From Rubritepida sp. (GTDB taxonomy: Bacteria; Pseudomonadota; Alphaproteobacteria; Acetobacterales; Acetobacteraceae), in contig JAQGHY010000236.1 of assembly GCA_028291455.1 (NCBI GenBank), positions 1 to 35,458 of the forward strand: DNA of 35,458 bases. The letters are read 5' to 3'. The notes under the pieces are model-generated. The model was not told the origin of the DNA and searched no databases. It saw nothing but the letters and a program-made list of their open reading frames with translations. The translations under genes and the position numbers were made by a program. Below, in pieces: positions 32,336 through 35,458 of the stretch (positions are counted from its first letter, which is position 1; each line of letters opens with the position of its first letter).

Positions 32336-33387
32336 CCGGCGAAGACCGTGCCGGTGATGCGGTCGGCCATACGCGCGGGATCGGTGTTGGCGCGGATGAC
32401 GTTGATGCGCTTCAGGTCGGTAATATAGGCTTGCAACTCGTCACGCAGCTCCGTGCCCACGGGGCTGTGGCCGTGGGTGTGGCTTTGCAGGATCTCGGAC
32501 ATCTCTGCCACGCTCACGCCGCCGGGCGCATAAGCCGCAAAGGTCCGCGCCGCGAGGTCGTGATTGCCGTTCACCAGCTGTTGCGCGTCGAGCAGCGCCT
32601 GGGTGAGCGCGGCGGCGACCGGCCGATTGCTGCGCAGAAGGCTGCCGCGGACACCCAGCACGCAGCAGGCGCGGTGGGCATAGTCCTCATGCAGGTTGGT
32701 CGAGATTTCGACGAGGTCGAGGCGCCGGCGGAACTGCCAGGCTAAGGGGTCGCCGAGCGCGATGGCCTGCACCTCGCCGCGGCTGAGGGCGAGTTCGAAG
32801 ACGTTGGCGGGGAAGACCTTCCAAGTGACGTCGCGCTCGGGATTCACGCCGTGGCGCGCGAGCAGGATCGAGAAGAAGTTCTTATCTGGCGCGGCCATGT
32901 CGGTGACGGCAATGGTCTTGCCGCGCAGGCTCGCGAGGTCATCAGTGATGCCGGTGCCGCGCCCGGCCAGCAGCCGCATGCAGCCGCCATGGGTGCCGGC
33001 AGTTATGCGAACGTCAAAGCCCTGCTCGAGCGGCTTGAGCCATCGCAGCGCCATGCCGACGCCTGCATCGGCATGGCCTGTGGCAATGGCCTCCAGCAGT
33101 GCCTCGGTGGAGGCGCCGAAATTGACCAGCTCAACATCCAGGTTATAGCGCGCAAAGATGCCCTCGCGCTCGGCCACGGCGATGGGCGAGGTGCAGAGCG
33201 CCGTCGCGTTCCAGGCGAGCTTCAGCTTCACCCGTTCGGGCAGCGGGGACGCACGGGAGATCGGCGGGGCTGGCTCCCCGTGGTTAGCGTGGGCGTGCTG
33301 AGCCGTGGCTGGTGTCAGGGGCGCCGCGGCAAGAGCGGCCGAGGCGGCGAGCAACGAACGGCGGCCGGGTTGGTGCGGCTGGATCAT
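32332..33387 (-). CDS. ABC transporter substrate-binding protein, NitT/TauT type, histidine-rich
   Basis: A 351-residue SsuA/NMT1-type binding protein. It starts at ATG 33387 with GGAG upstream; the track's 56 extra codons are leader sequence. A twin-arginine-like, hydrophobic signal ('GRRSLLAASAALAAAPLTPA') is followed by a histidine cluster 'QHAHANHGE'. Core: 'VKLKLAWNATALCTSPIAVA', 'EREGIFARYNLDVELVNFG', 'LRGKTIAVTDMAAPDKNFF'. A second cluster 'QSHTHGHSP' occurs near the C-terminus. The histidines may bind metal, which would be unusual for a sulfonate receptor. The ligand is unknown. Confidence 0.9.
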   Translation of the reverse strand: MIQPHQPGRRSLLAASAALAAAPLTPATAQHAHANHGEPAPPISRASPLPERVKLKLAWNATALCTSPIAVAEREGIFARYNLDVELVNFGASTEALLEAIATGHADAGVGMALRWLKPLEQGFDVRITAGTHGGCMRLLAGRGTGITDDLASLRGKTIAVTDMAAPDKNFFSILLARHGVNPERDVTWKVFPANVFELALSRGEVQAIALGDPLAWQFRRRLDLVEISTNLHEDYAHRACCVLGVRGSLLRSNRPVAAALTQALLDAQQLVNGNHDLAARTFAAYAPGGVSVAEMSEILQSHTHGHSPVGTELRDELQAYITDLKRINVIRANTDPARMADRITGTVFAG

Positions 33388-33866
33388 GGAAAGCTCCGGT
33401 CCGGCGGCTAAACGCCGGGGTGATGAGATTGGTGGCGATGTCGGCGAAGGCCAGGATCTGCAGGGCGGCGGGCGGAAGCTGCCGTCAACAACGCCCTTGT
33501 TGAGCCTGGAGGCCTGGATGGGCCGATGCGGCATGGGAGACGGGCATTCGTTCATTCCATGAGTGCAGACGCGATAACCGTCCGCCGACCGAAAGTTTCA
33601 CGATAAAAAATAGGAGTCAATACATCATTACTATATTTTGACGTAAAATAGGTTTCGGCGGACCAGCCTCTTTGGGCATTTTTGACCCACATGAGGACCT
33701 GCCTTCCTGCAGTGGATTGGCGCTTGAACTGCCAAATAGGACGCGCCAACACCGTTTAACGGCTTGTCGCCGTCATTCGTCCGTGGCCTGTAGCCTAGCC
33801 TGCGCTGACCGCCGCCCGGATGGCTGGACACGAGAACATTATCAATTCACTATCCATATCGTCAGT
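33388..33866. promoter_or_regulatory. Divergent region with nested inverted repeats and AT-rich promoters
   Basis: It separates the reverse ABC operon from the forward TauD operon. An AT-rich core at 33589-33652 lies between arms GTCCGCCGA (33580-33588) and TCGGCGGAC (33655-33663). Inside is a second repeat, GTCAA (33616-33620) and TTGAC (33638-33642). TTTCACGATAAA (33596-33607) and ATTCACTATCC (33845-33855) resemble elements at other promoters. In the reverse leader a 20-codon uORF ending in cysteine (33485-33547) precedes a CCGGCG/CGCCGG hairpin (33401-33418) next to the binding-protein ribosome site. Confidence 0.45.
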
Positions 33867-34067
33867 ATGACGAATGGACAAAATATCATGGTTAATATTG
33901 CTCCGGCGGGCCAGGCGCGGGCCTCGCAGTCGCAAGCCGAGGCGCGCGGCCAAGATATGGTGCTCAGCGAGTTTGACGGCCCCCGCACCTGGCTGCCCGC
34001 GGGCACCCTGACGCGGATCACGGCCGGCGTCCTGCTGTTCGTCGCCCTGCTCGCTTGGCTCTCGTGA
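33867..34067 (+). CDS. Small membrane peptide upstream of the TauD-type gene
   Basis: A short frame (66 residues from ATG 33867; 59 from ATG 33888) that ends in a clear single membrane helix, 'LTRITAGVLLFVALLAWLS'. The first half is polar and rich in Ala, Gln and Glu. The track joins it to a longer frame from 33672, but the upstream part crosses a promoter-like AT-rich stretch and looks non-coding. No ribosome site settles the start. It precedes the TauD-type gene by 113 bases and parallels other tiny hydrophobic ORFs near transporter genes here. Confidence 0.45.
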   Translation: MTNGQNIMVNIAPAGQARASQSQAEARGQDMVLSEFDGPRTWLPAGTLTRITAGVLLFVALLAWLS

Positions 34068-34180
34068 CCTCCGCCCGACCAGCCGCCGCTCGATGTCGCG
34101 TCCGGGGCGCCTGTTGCTGAGTTGGCCGGCGGTCGGATTCGTCCCCGCCGCGGCCGCCTACATTCCCGAAGGACCTCTCC

Positions 34181-35011
34181 ATGAGCTACGCGACTTTGCA
34201 ACTGCACCGCCTCTCGCCGCACGTCGGCGCCGAAGTGCAGAACATCGACATCACGCGCCCTCTCCCCATCGCCCAGGTCGAAGAGCTCCGCCGTGCGCTC
34301 GGCGAGTTAGGCGTACTGTTCTTCCGCGAGCAGCGCTTTGACCACGACAGCCAAAAGCGCTTCGGCCGCTATTTCGGCGAGCTCGACATCCATCCCAATA
34401 CGCCCGGCCCAGACGGGCATCCTGAGATCCTGCCGATCCACGCCGACGCCGACGCTAAGGTCATCGCCGGTGAGAAGTGGCACAGTGACGTCTCGTGTTT
34501 CCAGGAGCCGCCGCTCGGCTCGATCCTACATGTCCACACCACCCCGCCGTTCGGCGGCGACACGCTCTTCGCAAGCCTGGCGGCGGCCTATGACGCGCTT
34601 TCGCCGCGGTTGAAGGTCTATCTCGAAGGGCTGACCGCGCTGCATTCCGGCGAGCGAAACTACCGCCGTCGGAACGCACTGAACGGCATCGACGATCGCG
34701 GCCGGGTCTTCCCGAGCGCGGTGCATCCGGTGGTGATCCGCCACCCGATTTCTGGCCGCAGGGGCCTCTACGTGAACCGGCTCTTCACCTCGCGCATCAA
34801 CGAAGTAAGTGAGGAGGAGAGCGAAGCGATCCTCGACCACCTTTATCAACATGCGGAGAAGCCCGACTTCCAGATCCGCTTCCAGTGGCAGCCGAATTCC
34901 GTCGCCTTCTGGGACAATCGCGCGGTGCAGCACCTTGCGATCTGGGACTACTTCCCGCACGTCCGCAGCGGTTCGCGCGTCACGGTCAAAGGCGGGAAGG
35001 TCGCATCATGA
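34181..35011 (+). CDS. TauD/TfdA-family 2-oxoglutarate-dependent dioxygenase
   Basis: A 276-residue non-haem iron dioxygenase of the taurine/alkylsulfate type. Iron ligands are His101 and Asp103 in 'EKWHSDVSCFQEPP' and His251 in 'FWDNRAVQHLAIWDYFP'; a following arginine ('HVRSGSRVTV') binds 2-oxoglutarate. The start 'LQLHRLSPHVGAEVQNIDIT' is typical. AAGGA precedes the ATG. Its stop overlaps the next gene's start (ATGA), a binding protein, and a divergent ABC importer is adjacent. Cleavage of a sulfonate or sulfate ester to sulfite or sulfate is likely; taurine itself is not proven. Confidence 0.92.
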   Translation: MSYATLQLHRLSPHVGAEVQNIDITRPLPIAQVEELRRALGELGVLFFREQRFDHDSQKRFGRYFGELDIHPNTPGPDGHPEILPIHADADAKVIAGEKWHSDVSCFQEPPLGSILHVHTTPPFGGDTLFASLAAAYDALSPRLKVYLEGLTALHSGERNYRRRNALNGIDDRGRVFPSAVHPVVIRHPISGRRGLYVNRLFTSRINEVSEEESEAILDHLYQHAEKPDFQIRFQWQPNSVAFWDNRAVQHLAIWDYFPHVRSGSRVTVKGGKVAS

Positions 35012-35458
35012 GTGCGACCCGCCGCGGATTGCTGGGCGGTGCGGCAGCAGCGTCCTTCTACGGTTCCGCGATGGCGCAGGAGAACCGGGAGCTGCGCATT
35101 GCCGTGCAGTTCGGCATCACCTACCTGCCGCTAACCGTCATCCGCGAGCAGCGCCTCATCGAGCGCGAGGCACGTGCTGCCGGCCTGCCCGAGCCGAATA
35201 TCAGCTGGATCCAGGTCAGCGGCGGCGCCGCTATGAACGACGCGCTGCTGTCGGGAAACCTCGACATCGCCTCGGCAGGCATCCCGCCCATGGTGCTCCT
35301 TTGGGCGCGTAGCCGAAGCAATCTGAAGGTCCATGCCATCTCCTCGCTGGTGGCGGCACCGCTCTGGCTGAACACACGTAATCCGGCCGTACAGACGATC
35401 CGCGACTTCACCGCACAGGACCGGATCGCCTTGCCGGCGGTGCGCGTATCATTCCAGG
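35008..35458 (+). CDS. NitT/TauT-type ABC substrate-binding protein, N-terminal part
   Basis: The first 150 codons of a periplasmic binding protein; the gene continues beyond the window. It has a signal peptide ('RRGLLGGAAAASFYGSAMAQ'), then 'LRIAVQFGITYLPLTVIREQ', 'ISWIQVSGGAAMNDALLSGN' and 'LDIASAGIPPMVLLWAR'. The ATG overlaps the dioxygenase stop (ATGA), so the two are co-translated. It would supply a sulfonate-like ligand for the TauD-type enzyme. The frame is absent from the track because no stop occurs before the window end. Confidence 0.9.
   Translation, partial: MSATRRGLLGGAAAASFYGSAMAQENRELRIAVQFGITYLPLTVIREQRLIEREARAAGLPEPNISWIQVSGGAAMNDALLSGNLDIASAGIPPMVLLWARSRSNLKVHAISSLVAAPLWLNTRNPAVQTIRDFTAQDRIALPAVRVSFQ

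Noticed and set aside
33485-33547. 20-codon uORF as a separate gene
   Set aside because: One cysteine, weak ribosome site and no verified attenuator; mentioned only as part of the leader region.
33672-33866. Upstream extension of the small membrane ORF at 33867
   Set aside because: It crosses an AT-rich promoter-like stretch, has no ATG or ribosome site at its start, and does not look like protein.

Overview
The window is GC-rich DNA from a bacterial chromosome (or large replicon). Shine-Dalgarno sites are strong and operons are tightly packed with ATGA overlaps. There are many orphan 'Bug' (TctC-type) binding proteins without TctA/TctB, plus CmcJ-type and LLM-type oxidoreductases and a cysteine-pathway operon. 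This mix suggests an alphaproteobacterium of the Acetobacteraceae/Roseomonas kind; that placement is inference from gene content. No tRNA, rRNA, CRISPR array or intact insertion sequence was seen.

Layout. (1) 1-8.75 kb is a catabolic accessory region: the tail of a Bug protein, a maleate isomerase/Asp-Glu racemase-family enzyme, a roughly 1 kb gene-poor gap, a Bug protein coupled to an FadH/Old Yellow-type flavoprotein, then a reverse-strand block (dienelactone hydrolase, Bug, alpha/beta hydrolase, a decayed Bug remnant, an isochorismatase-like hydrolase without its cysteine). (2) 9.2-11.7 kb, forward, holds a CmcJ-type oxidoreductase, a Bug protein and an AhpD-like gene interrupted by an in-frame amber codon. 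(3) 11.7-23.0 kb, reverse, is one long, nearly gapless sulfur-scavenging run read right to left: three small unknown ORFs, ssuC, ssuB, an SsuD-like monooxygenase, two tandem SsuA-like binding proteins, metY, a family-5 solute-binding protein, a small ORF, a Bug protein, a YdhR-like protein and a frameshifted NtaA/DszA-like monooxygenase. (4) 23.3-26.8 kb, reverse, is the sulfate assimilation operon: a cysH-cysD in-frame fusion coupled to a cysN-cysC fusion. (5) 27.2-30.1 kb has an intact AhpD-like gene, then a nitrilase divergent from a LysR regulator. (6) 30.4-35.5 kb is a second sulfonate/nitrate/taurine-type ABC system (binding protein, permease, ATPase, small ORF; reverse) divergent from a small membrane peptide, a TauD-type dioxygenase and another binding protein that runs off the window (forward).

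Working together: the right two thirds look like a sulfur-acquisition island. ABC systems import organosulfonates or related compounds, LLM monooxygenases and the TauD-type dioxygenase would release sulfite, MetY fixes sulfide into homocysteine, and the CysHD/CysNC operon assimilates sulfate. No flavin reductase (SsuE type) and no sulfite reductase lies in the window.

The most novel-looking features are small genes missing from or hidden in the ORF track. There is a translationally coupled trio of small proteins (83, 59 and 42 aa) at the head of the ssu operon, and a paralogue of the first inside the same operon. Tiny membrane-type peptides recur at the transporter junctions. Short cysteine-containing uORFs precede the sulfur operons, including one that may be leaderless before cysHD. 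Also notable are the cysH-cysD fusion, lost catalytic or cluster residues in two enzymes, and two adjacent convergent genes each carrying one disabling mutation.
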